Assembly: GCA_002397315.1 (NCBI GenBank)
Contig: DHAE01000007.1
Coordinates: 334,875-398,874, forward strand
Source: Comamonadaceae bacterium UBA4962
Lineage (GTDB): Bacteria; Pseudomonadota; Gammaproteobacteria; Burkholderiales; Burkholderiaceae_C
DNA: 64,000 bases
Direction of reading: 5' to 3'
Shown: one piece after another, positions 30,770-38,162 of the stretch
Position numbering within the stretch: position 1 is the stretch's first letter
How the letters are laid out: each line of letters starts with the position of its first letter
Program-made: the position numbers and the translations under genes
The notes under the pieces: model-generated
What the model saw: the letters and a program-made list of their open reading frames with translations, nothing else
Database searches by the model: none
Told to the model about the DNA's origin: nothing

Positions 30770-31251
30770 GCCCGTCAGACGCAGCTGCGAAACTCGAGCA
30801 GGACGCCGTGACCGAGCAGGCGATCGATCTTCTGCGCAGGGCCGCCTGCTACCTCGAGCGCCTACCCGCTGTCCCGGCTACCCGCGAACTGGCCAAGGAG
30901 CTCTCGGACTTTGTGGATTCTCCGAGAGTACGGGCGAGCGCGCGAGCGACATGCGCACGTGCTGATGCAGCATCGGCGAAGTATGCCAACGTCGTGGCCG
31001 CCAGTGGGCTGATCCTGTTCCAGGTCGTGGTGGAGGGTAACGCGCTCTACCTGAAAGCTCCGCCCATTGGCGGCTACCTCGATGATCTCGGCCGCATGCG
31101 AACGCTTCACGAGGGTGCCCGCTTTCAGCTGGAGACAACCCCCAGCGATTTCGTCCCGTGGCACCTCGACCTGGTCATCCAGCCCCCCTTGGACGCGATA
31201 ATGCATCCACTGCGGCCCGGTCGGTCGCAGGCACCCAGCGGCGGTGAGTAG
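30766..31251 (+). CDS. Hypothetical protein, 161 aa
   Basis: Not recognised. GTG start coupled to the preceding gene. Helical N-terminal half (EQAIDLLRRAACYLERLP) and a strand-rich C-terminal half (LILFQVVVEGNALYLKAPPI). No catalytic motif seen. Confidence 0.55.
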   Translation: MSPSDAAAKLEQDAVTEQAIDLLRRAACYLERLPAVPATRELAKELSDFVDSPRVRASARATCARADAASAKYANVVAASGLILFQVVVEGNALYLKAPPIGGYLDDLGRMRTLHEGARFQLETTPSDFVPWHLDLVIQPPLDAIMHPLRPGRSQAPSGGE

Positions 31252-31268
31252 CCGGGAAGGAAATTGTC

Positions 31269-31613
31269 ATGTCCAACGTTCAGGCCCGAGCTTTGTCGCA
31301 ACTCGGCGAGAACCTCGGGGAGTACAACCGCGGTGTTTTGACCGCTCTCGGCCACTCGGCTATGTATCAGGCATGGGCATCGGCGCGGATGGGCCTGGAG
31401 ATCGCCTCTGCACGCCGGCATGAAGCTGAAATGGAGGCCTTGGGCGAGGACATCGCCTGGGCCTTTCCAGAGATCGATCCCAAGCTTCACGAAACCGTCA
31501 ACCGCGAGCTCGCGCGGGTGCAGGCGGCTTGGCAACCCATCCAGCGGCTCAAGGACGACGCGCTTGAGATCCTTGGCGCTGCGGACCCACTGGGTATGTC
31601 TCAGGCCACCTGA
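31269..31613 (+). CDS. Hypothetical protein, 114 aa
   Basis: Not recognised. GGGAAGGAAATTGTC precedes the ATG. All-helical and acidic (AEMEALGEDIAWAFPEIDPK). It lies 31 bases before the AcrVA2-like gene and is probably co-transcribed, so it is a candidate anti-defence partner or regulator on position alone. Confidence 0.52.
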   Translation: MSNVQARALSQLGENLGEYNRGVLTALGHSAMYQAWASARMGLEIASARRHEAEMEALGEDIAWAFPEIDPKLHETVNRELARVQAAWQPIQRLKDDALEILGAADPLGMSQAT

Positions 31614-31644
31614 GAGGGCGGCTCAGCCGCTGCATAAAAGATCA

Positions 31645-32694
31645 ATGACGCAATTCGAACGTAAATCGCACAGGGCGAGGGACCACCTACTCGCGTTGTC
31701 GGCGCGCTATGCCGATGCTTGGGGTCTAGCTGAGCGGTTTCGCGCCCAGGCCGACTGGCCTGATTGGTGCTTTCTTCCGATGCCAGGTTGGGCCGTGGCG
31801 CAGGCACAGGCGGTGGGTAAACACCCATCGCAGACGGCCCTTGACCCCGCGGCGGTTGTGGACGTCGGCTTGCTGGCTGCATTGGGCGCCTGGCGCATGA
31901 CCCAGGGGATCTATCGCTACGACCCGGAGATCTACGCGGCAGTGACCGATACGCCCCTCGACAGGGACATTCCGGTCGAGGTCCTGACTCGGCTGCCCGA
32001 ATGGTGTGTGTATGTGGAGACGCCCAGATTGCGCCATGGCGGCGAGAACGTAGCGGGGGCATGGGTGCACCTCGACTATGGCACGCGCACCGGGCAAACC
32101 AAGCTTCGCGTGGTGCTCGATGCCGGCGAGGATCTCGAACACCTTGTCGTCCTCGGCGCTCCCCTGCAGGGCACGCTCCAGCACTCGATCGAAGAGGCGG
32201 TGACTACCTCTGCACTGCGGCTTGGGCACCATGGCCAGGCGCTGCCCGACTTCCGGCGGTCGTCCTCAGAGATCGTGGCGTCGATCGGGACCGTCCTCTC
32301 GCTGGTGCTCTACATCTGCAGCGCTGGCGCCGACATCACACAGCGAGGGAAGGCGTTGCAGCCTGCCAACCCCCAGCCGCAGCAGACTCGGCGCCAAGGC
32401 ACGAAGCTGTTCGCCGCGGCAGGTCCGCGTGAATGGGACGTCGGTGTGCGGCTTGGTGCCGCGCTGCGCGCAGCCTACCAAGACGCACAGGGTGATGGGC
32501 AACCCCACCAGGGCCCGCGTGGGCACGTGCGCCGAGCCCACTGGCATGGCTTCCGCACAGGCCCCTCGAAGCGCGAAGACGGCTCGGCCATTGAAGCAGC
32601 GGCTCGGTCGTTGGATGTTCGCTGGATGCCGCCGATTCCTGTAAATCTACCGGACATCGAAGCTCTTCCCTCCACAGTGAAGCCAGTGCGGTGA
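31645..32694 (+). CDS. AcrVA2-family anti-CRISPR homologue, 349 aa
   Basis: AcrVA2 of Moraxella bovoculi blocks type V-A CRISPR by lowering Cas12a synthesis. Shared with it as I remember the sequence: GAWR-T-GIY (residues 81-90), then D-EI; LP-WCVYV (about 117-124); an ICSAGADIT segment matching LCVAEPDIT; RR-HWHG near residue 298; and VRW-P---VN close to the end. Colinearity and similar length (349 against about 320) make this a confident family call. The ATG has little ribosome site (AAAAGATCA). AcrVA2 relatives are known in proteobacterial mobile elements; activity here is unproven. Confidence 0.82.
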   Translation: MTQFERKSHRARDHLLALSARYADAWGLAERFRAQADWPDWCFLPMPGWAVAQAQAVGKHPSQTALDPAAVVDVGLLAALGAWRMTQGIYRYDPEIYAAVTDTPLDRDIPVEVLTRLPEWCVYVETPRLRHGGENVAGAWVHLDYGTRTGQTKLRVVLDAGEDLEHLVVLGAPLQGTLQHSIEEAVTTSALRLGHHGQALPDFRRSSSEIVASIGTVLSLVLYICSAGADITQRGKALQPANPQPQQTRRQGTKLFAAAGPREWDVGVRLGAALRAAYQDAQGDGQPHQGPRGHVRRAHWHGFRTGPSKREDGSAIEAAARSLDVRWMPPIPVNLPDIEALPSTVKPVR

Positions 32695-32766
32695 GGGGAC
32701 GGCAGCAGGCCGGACGCACATGGCTGATGGAGTCCGCCGGCCTGGTTCCGCCTCGACAATCGCTGT

Positions 32767-33048
32767 ATGCGTGTTTCTGACCTCTCCGGTTCGCTGCTTG
32801 ATCACTGGGTAGCGAAAGCAATCAATTCGGCTCCAGGCCCGCGGTACTCCTCTTCCTGGGGCGACGGCGGGCCGTTGATCGACAAGCACTTCATCCACGT
32901 TGCGCCCATGCCGGGGAAGGGGCGCACCTGGTGCGCCATCGTGGTCAGCGATTCCGTTCGGGGCACGTGGCGCGAGGGCCCGGACCCGCTCGTTGCTGGG
33001 ATGCGGGCGCTGGTGGCCTCCAAATTCGGCGCAGAGGTTCCCGATTGA
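32767..33048 (+). CDS. DUF2591-type phage/plasmid protein, 93 aa
   Basis: LLDHWVAKAINSAPGPRYSS, the GGPLIDKHFI segment and DPLVAGMRALVASKFG fit DUF2591, small proteins seen in phages and plasmids. Function unknown. Converges on the pilus operon; only 24 bases separate the two stops and no clear terminator lies between. Confidence 0.68.
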   Translation: MRVSDLSGSLLDHWVAKAINSAPGPRYSSSWGDGGPLIDKHFIHVAPMPGKGRTWCAIVVSDSVRGTWREGPDPLVAGMRALVASKFGAEVPD

Positions 33049-33072
33049 CAAGAAGGGCCCACGGGGTGGCGA

Positions 33073-34305
33073 TCATCTGTTTGCGGGCACTGCCTCGTTC
33101 AGACGCTGCATGCTGGCGGCGTCGGTGAGCAACGACAGCGCCGCTTTCGCGTCGACCTGTCCTTTGCGCACGAGAGCAACCACGCTCTGGATGAACGGGC
33201 TGTTGCCCATGCCGAGGTTGGACGAGCTCAGAAAGTCCGTCTCGAACTGACGCAGCTCGGTGCCGTCGCTCTTAGCCGAGAGCATCCTCTCCACCGTTTC
33301 GGCCAGCGGCGTGGTGCCGCTGCGCTTGGTCGTGAAATCCATGATTTCGAACGCCAGCGCCTTGCCGGTACCGGTCTTGGCCGGAAGCAGCGCTTGCGCG
33401 ATCACGCCGACCAGGTTGGTCGCGAAGGAGAGTTTTTCGCCAGGCGAATCGAGATAGCCCAGGCCCTTTCGGATGGCGCCCGTGGTGTTCGCGGCATGGA
33501 TCGTACCGAAGACCAGGTGGCCCGACTCGGCCGCGCGCACCGCGGCGCGCATCGTCTCGGGGTCCCGGATCTCGCCGATGCTGATGACGTCGGGGACGTA
33601 TCGCAACACCTGCTCCACGCCATTGGCGTACGTGTCGACGTCGACGCCGACCTCTCGATAGGTGAATCGGGCCTTGTCCGGACGATGGATGAACTCAATC
33701 GGCTCCTCGATCACCACGATGTTCGACGTCGTGCTGCGGTTGATCTGGTGGATGAGCGCGGCCGTGGTGGTGCTCTTGCCGGCGCCAGTGCGGCCGGTGA
33801 CGAGCACCAGGCCGTGCCCGGCCTGGCAGAGCGCATGCACGGTACTGGGGAGCCCGAGCTCCTCGATCGATTCCGGCACGGGCCGCAGACACCGCAGCAT
33901 CAACCCGTAGCCGCCCATGTCCTGCCGCTGAAGGGTGAAACGAACGCGAAAGGTCGTCTCGCCTGCAGCGGCAGGTGACGAGAGGGTGATCATGGGGTGA
34001 AGGCAGCCGTTCGCTTGCGCAACCAGGTCCTGCCACTTACTGGCCGGCTCCCCGGCGCGGTGCGTGAGTTTCCGGAACAGGGCGCCCATGAGCGCATCGA
34101 AGTCCTCGGCACTGAAGACCAGGTTCCGCTTTTCCTTCTGGTCACCTACGATGTACTCGAGGTCGGCCCAGCGATGGTTTCCCAACCGCACACGGACCGG
34201 ATGACCCGGCTGGATGTAGGCATCGGTATAGAGCTTGCCCTCTCCCTGATGGAAGGTCTGGACCACGAACCGGCCGAACGTGTCGTTGTCGATGATGCTT
34301 TTCAT
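33073..34305 (-). CDS. pilT: PilT-type pilus retraction ATPase, 410 aa
   Basis: Hexameric ATPase powering pilus retraction. Walker A GRTGAGKST at about 171-179, Asp box VIEEPIEFIH, Walker B-region ISIGEIRDPETM, and a canonical His box GHLVFGTIHA. Last gene of the pilus operon. The chosen ATG at 34305 overlaps the end of pilV by 14 bases... the frame continues upstream to 34404 without a better start. It probably retracts the conjugative pilus to draw mating cells together. Confidence 0.88.
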   Translation of the reverse strand: MKSIIDNDTFGRFVVQTFHQGEGKLYTDAYIQPGHPVRVRLGNHRWADLEYIVGDQKEKRNLVFSAEDFDALMGALFRKLTHRAGEPASKWQDLVAQANGCLHPMITLSSPAAAGETTFRVRFTLQRQDMGGYGLMLRCLRPVPESIEELGLPSTVHALCQAGHGLVLVTGRTGAGKSTTTAALIHQINRSTTSNIVVIEEPIEFIHRPDKARFTYREVGVDVDTYANGVEQVLRYVPDVISIGEIRDPETMRAAVRAAESGHLVFGTIHAANTTGAIRKGLGYLDSPGEKLSFATNLVGVIAQALLPAKTGTGKALAFEIMDFTTKRSGTTPLAETVERMLSAKSDGTELRQFETDFLSSSNLGMGNSPFIQSVVALVRKGQVDAKAALSLLTDAASMQRLNEAVPANR

Positions 34306-34319
34306 GTCGGTGGTGCCGT

Positions 34320-35021
34320 TTAGTTGCTGAGCCTCGCGGCGAACTGCGCGAGTTCGTCGGAGGTGAGGAAGTTCTTCAGGTCGACGCGCCAACCGGCGCC
34401 GCATGCTTCGAAGCGGTTAGCGCTCGTCGAGGAAATGCACGTGGAGCGGTCCTTGTCGGCGACCACGCCGCCGTTGCCCTCCAGGAACCCGGCCGCGGTC
34501 GCGGCCCGGTCGTAGGGGTAGGGCGCTGCCGAGCTCGGTGAGGCGCCACCCAGTGCCGCGGAGGTGATCCACGTTTCGACGCCGCCGGTCGGCTGAGGCG
34601 GTGATGCGCTGTCGTACACGAGCCGGAAGACAGCCACCCAGGATTCTCCGTAGGCATTTGCCCCGATGGCCGTCGCCGGCAGCGCCGCGCGCTGCCGGAG
34701 AAAGCTCGCATCGATGGCGCATCGATGCAGGGAGGCCGCGTGGGTCGAGATGCCGGTACCGCTGGTCGGGTCGACGTTGACCAGGCACAGCTTGTCGGCC
34801 CCGGTCCCATCCTTCATGGCCGTGACGAACGCGGCCCGGTTCGCCTCGAAGTAGGCCCGCGCCGCGGCCGCGAACTGGGTGTGGTCGGTGGAAACCGATT
34901 TGGCCGCGACGGCATCCTGCTGACGGGTGATCCATGGCATCGCGCTGACGTACACCAGCGAGAGGACGATCAGCGCCAAGGCGATTTCGAGGAGGGAAGT
35001 CCCCTGGTGCCGCCGCCTCAT
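34320..35021 (-). CDS. pilV: PilV-type minor prepilin/tip adhesin, 233 aa
   Basis: Type IV prepilin: RRRHQGTSLLEIALALIVLS gives the G/T-S-L-L-E cleavage site and hydrophobic helix. The rest is a globular domain with Cys pairs (KLCLV, HRCAID, STCISS, EACGAG). In R64-like systems PilV is the recipient-recognising tip adhesin with a switchable C-terminus; this one is short (233 aa) and has a single fixed end. ATG overlaps the pilM stop. Confidence 0.78.
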   Translation of the reverse strand: MRRRHQGTSLLEIALALIVLSLVYVSAMPWITRQQDAVAAKSVSTDHTQFAAAARAYFEANRAAFVTAMKDGTGADKLCLVNVDPTSGTGISTHAASLHRCAIDASFLRQRAALPATAIGANAYGESWVAVFRLVYDSASPPQPTGGVETWITSAALGGASPSSAAPYPYDRAATAAGFLEGNGGVVADKDRSTCISSTSANRFEACGAGWRVDLKNFLTSDELAQFAARLSN

Positions 35022-35464
35022 GGCGCACCTCGTTCGCAGAGGGATGTCGCCGCAGCAGCCGCTGCCTGATCTCCGAGGGCGAGCAGGGTGGTCGGTGAGG
35101 GTCCCCGCGGCCCACCTGGATCGGGAAACAGACCCGCCACCTTCCGGGCGGCTTCCTCACGCAGTTGGGTGCATGCAGCCCAGGATCCACTCGGGTCGCG
35201 TACGGCATACCAATCATCGCGCATCGTGGCCGCGCTCATCCCCGGCGGCGCCGACACCTTGAGCTGGATCCAGGTGTAGCGGGTGGAGGCCGCCGGAGCG
35301 GGGTGGGACTTGAAATACAGATCTGCCGCGGCGATGAAGGTCCTGTAGTGCATGAGCTCTTCGTTTGCGCGTGTCCGGATCTCGGATGCGCCGGCATCCC
35401 CCCGCGCTCCGATGAAGGACGTCAGCAGGCAGGTCAAGAAGATGGCTGGAAGGAGGATCCACAT
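35018..35464 (-). CDS. pilM: PilM-like conjugative pilus protein, 148 aa
   Basis: Begins MWILLPAIFLTCLLTSFIG, an N-terminal membrane helix, then a periplasmic domain with YRTFIAAADLYFKSHP and TRYTWIQLKV. This and its place in the operon fit the small PilM of ICE/IncI pili. An in-frame TTG at 35470 overlaps the previous stop; I prefer the ATG at 35464. Confidence 0.65.
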   Translation of the reverse strand: MWILLPAIFLTCLLTSFIGARGDAGASEIRTRANEELMHYRTFIAAADLYFKSHPAPAASTRYTWIQLKVSAPPGMSAATMRDDWYAVRDPSGSWAACTQLREEAARKVAGLFPDPGGPRGPSPTTLLALGDQAAAAAATSLCERGAP

Positions 35465-35466
35465 GA

Positions 35467-36477
35467 TCAATGCGTGGCGAACCTGGTGCCGAGAAACATC
35501 CGCTCATTGGCCTGGCGCTGAGCCTCGCCTTCGAGCGTTGCGTACTTCGCCGCGGCGATCGCTTGCTGAACGGGCAACGTGGACTCCAGCAGCTTGGCCG
35601 TGAGGAGCTTTCCGTCGAGCTTCTGAAACACCACACCTCGCAGGAGCAGCGAGAACATCTCCTGCTGGCTTTCGTCGAGGCACTTGGCAAACGAGCTGAC
35701 CGCAGAGACCGTGTCCGTCGCGAACGAGGTACAGATCACCAGGAACCCGTTGCCCGCAGCCTGCAGTGCGACCCGGGCCGCCTCGGCCTCGCGGATCTCG
35801 CCCACGAAGAGCATGGTCGGCGTGCCGGCGGACTGCGAGCGGAGCACGCCGGTGAGGGCGGCAGCCCATGGGCTTTCGCCCTCGATCTTGACCCAGGCTT
35901 GGGAGCAGTACCCCTTGCGTTGCGGGCCGTGGTGCCAGCCGTTGAGAGGTTGCTCGGGCGGCTGCTCCACGGTCGTAGCGAACCCGCCGAGTTCCATGAG
36001 GCGCGAGATGACGGTCGCAGACGCCGTCGTCGTCTTCCCGGCGCCGGTGGGGCCGGCGACCAGGAGCAGCCCGCCTTCGCTGTGCGCGGGACGCAGAAGC
36101 CATTCGCGTATCGTCGCTGGCAGAGGCGAGGGCAAGGTATCGAGGGTGGGCGGCCGCTCGGGCATCTTGCGGAAGCTGACCCAGGGCCCGTCGACCACGC
36201 TCCGGTCCAGGTGCCCGCGCCACACCAGGCCGTCGTGGTGCAGCGTGGCGTCCACGGATTGGAGCTCCTGAAAATGCGTCAGCAGCCCGTTCACGTAGGG
36301 TTGAATCTCAGCCTGCAGCAGCAACGGCCCGGGAAATTGCAGGCTCCGTCCCGGCTCGTTGATGCAGGCGCGCACGTCGGTGATGGTGTCGAGGAGGGTT
36401 TTGACAGTGCTGTCCATGGCGAGCCTGGTGGTTGTGTCATGCGCCGCCCCAGCAGGCGGAGCGGTGGGAGGGGTCAC
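35467..36477 (-). CDS. Divergent PilT-like ATPase, 336 aa
   Basis: Walker A GPTGAGKTT at about 142-150 and a GEIREAEAARVALQAAGNG Walker B region place it in the PilT/VirB11 family. The usual His box (TLHT) is replaced by ICTSFATDT, and the N-terminal domain is unlike that of the PilT at 33073. GTG start overlaps the pilS stop (GTGA); ATG at 36417 is an alternative. It may be a regulatory or partner subunit of the second PilT, as PilU is of PilT in Pseudomonas, though not orthologous by sequence. Confidence 0.8.
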   Translation of the reverse strand: MTPPTAPPAGAAHDTTTRLAMDSTVKTLLDTITDVRACINEPGRSLQFPGPLLLQAEIQPYVNGLLTHFQELQSVDATLHHDGLVWRGHLDRSVVDGPWVSFRKMPERPPTLDTLPSPLPATIREWLLRPAHSEGGLLLVAGPTGAGKTTTASATVISRLMELGGFATTVEQPPEQPLNGWHHGPQRKGYCSQAWVKIEGESPWAAALTGVLRSQSAGTPTMLFVGEIREAEAARVALQAAGNGFLVICTSFATDTVSAVSSFAKCLDESQQEMFSLLLRGVVFQKLDGKLLTAKLLESTLPVQQAIAAAKYATLEGEAQRQANERMFLGTRFATH

Positions 36478-37055
36478 CGGAACTGTGCGGCGATCTTCGG
36501 GGACGGCTCGCTGCAGCCTGTCGTGAGGCCGGTTTGCGTGATGTCGGCACCGCTCTTGTAGACGTTGCCGCCGCTGATGACGCCGGCGGAGGCCGCAGCG
36601 CTGGTGCCGACGCGGATCGCCACGGCAACCGGCTCGATCCGGGAGACGATGGTGGCGCAGTCGTCCTTGTTCAGAGGAAAGCTGCTGCCCCCCACAGTGA
36701 GCGCGAAAGAGATACGTGACCCGTTCAGGTCCATGGTGTTGCCGGCCCAGTCGTTGAGCACGCCGTTGTCGTATCGCAGTGGGCTCTTGATGAGCGACAG
36801 CTTGTTCACCTCGGCCGGCGAGACGGTCGAGTAGTCGTTGGCCCGGGACCAGTTCTTCGTGATCTCGCTGGTGAGCAGGATGATCTTCTCGCCCGCGGCG
36901 CCGGCGTTGTAGCTGCCCTTGACCCCGTTGAAGTATCCGAGAACCGTGGCGACGACCACGCCGAGGATCACGCTCCAGACGGCGACCTCGATCATGCTCA
37001 CGCCTCGCTGGTGTGACGGGCGACGGGGATAGGAATGGGGGATGTGTGCGTTCAT
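36474..37055 (-). CDS. pilS: PilS-type major conjugative pilin, 193 aa
   Basis: Prepilin with a 17-residue leader ending RGVSMIEVAVWSVILGVVVA: cleavage after Gly, Glu at mature +5, and a hydrophobic helix. The C-terminal domain has the Cys pair DDCATIV and TTGCSEPS expected to close the pilin loop. AAGGAGCACACC precedes the ATG at 37055, which settles the start. Major subunit of the thin conjugative pilus; must be processed by a prepilin peptidase that is not encoded here. Confidence 0.85.
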   Translation of the reverse strand: MNAHIPHSYPRRPSHQRGVSMIEVAVWSVILGVVVATVLGYFNGVKGSYNAGAAGEKIILLTSEITKNWSRANDYSTVSPAEVNKLSLIKSPLRYDNGVLNDWAGNTMDLNGSRISFALTVGGSSFPLNKDDCATIVSRIEPVAVAIRVGTSAAASAGVISGGNVYKSGADITQTGLTTGCSEPSPKIAAQFR

Positions 37056-37074
37056 GGTGTGCTCCTTGCTGGGG

Positions 37075-38160
37075 TTATCGAATGGCGCCCTGCATCGAGT
37101 ACAGGGCACTGGAGATCCACATCACCAGTGCGGCGACGCACATGATTCCGAGGACGTTGATGATTTCGGTGGTCTTCTTTGCGCTCTTGATCAGATGGTC
37201 GATGTAGCCATCGGCGATGTGTTCCAGCGACGCACCGAAGTCGGCTGTTTGACCGTACAGATTGATGATCCAGGCGCGGTCCGCAGGGAATAGATCGCAG
37301 GAGAGAAGCGCAACGTAGTCCGGCCGGCCCAGCTTGATCTCGTGGCGTACCAACTGGAACTTGTGCCGCATGTACCGGCTCGCGGAGCTCGACAGGCTGT
37401 CGATCGCCGTCTGAAACGGCACGCCGGTCTTGACGAATCCGCTCAGGCCGCTGAGAACTGCGAAGCAGTGCAGCCGCCGGCTCATGGTGAAGGGCCAGAC
37501 GTACGCATCCAGGGCGTTTCGCGTGGCACCCGTGAGATTGGCGTTGAGCAGGACGAACACCCGCCAGACCGCGACCAGCAGCGCGAAGAGCCCGGCGCTG
37601 AAGAAAAAGATGTGGTCTGCGACGTAGGCGAAGGCCTGCGCGTTCGCCGGCCACTTCGCACGCGGTACCGCGCGCTCGAGCTCGGGGATGATCTCTGCGG
37701 AGTAGAAGTAGTAGATGCCCACCATGACCACGGCATAGACCGTCACCAGGAAAAGGCCGGCGCGGATGATGGACTGGATCTCTGCTTGGCTGGTGGCGAT
37801 CGCAGCGGCTTGCTTCAGCCCAGCGGATACATCGCCGCGCTCCTCGCCGGCCTTGATCATCATGGCCTCGGCGGCGGGGACGAACGTCAGCAGTGCATCG
37901 CCCAGCTTAAGCGAGGTCCGCCCACCGTGACCGCTGGACGTGTCGATGGGACGGCGTCCCCCATGCATCCGGCGGATCACCTCTTGAAGCAACGGGCGCA
38001 ACAGGTGCCGTTGCTTGCGCAACTCCGACTCCATCCTTACCAGCGCCGTGCCGAGCGGGATGCGTCCGGCTGTCCCGGTGAGCGACGCCAGCACGGAATA
38101 GAAGTCCGCGCGCACGGCCGACGTCAGCCGCAGTCTGTAGAGGGCTTTGAATCGCAGCAT
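37075..38160 (-). CDS. pilR: PilR inner-membrane platform protein (GspF/PilC type), 361 aa
   Basis: Polytopic platform of the pilus machine. Two T2SF-like halves, with membrane segments at about 145-170 (GLFLVTVYAVVMVGIYYFYS), 190-220 and near the C-terminus (IINVLGIMCVAALVMWISSA). The GDVSAGLKQAA and GLSGFVKTGVPFQTAI motifs are typical. ATG at 38160 lies 2 bases after the pilQ stop. Confidence 0.85.
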   Translation of the reverse strand: MLRFKALYRLRLTSAVRADFYSVLASLTGTAGRIPLGTALVRMESELRKQRHLLRPLLQEVIRRMHGGRRPIDTSSGHGGRTSLKLGDALLTFVPAAEAMMIKAGEERGDVSAGLKQAAAIATSQAEIQSIIRAGLFLVTVYAVVMVGIYYFYSAEIIPELERAVPRAKWPANAQAFAYVADHIFFFSAGLFALLVAVWRVFVLLNANLTGATRNALDAYVWPFTMSRRLHCFAVLSGLSGFVKTGVPFQTAIDSLSSSASRYMRHKFQLVRHEIKLGRPDYVALLSCDLFPADRAWIINLYGQTADFGASLEHIADGYIDHLIKSAKKTTEIINVLGIMCVAALVMWISSALYSMQGAIR

Positions 38161-38162
38161 GA

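Noticed and set aside
33049..33072. A bidirectional terminator between the DUF2591 gene and the pilus operon
   Set aside because: Only 24 bases, with no stem plus T-run that I could pair.
34320..35021. Shufflon downstream of pilV
   Set aside because: No inverted short repeats or alternative C-terminal frames; the next gene begins at once.
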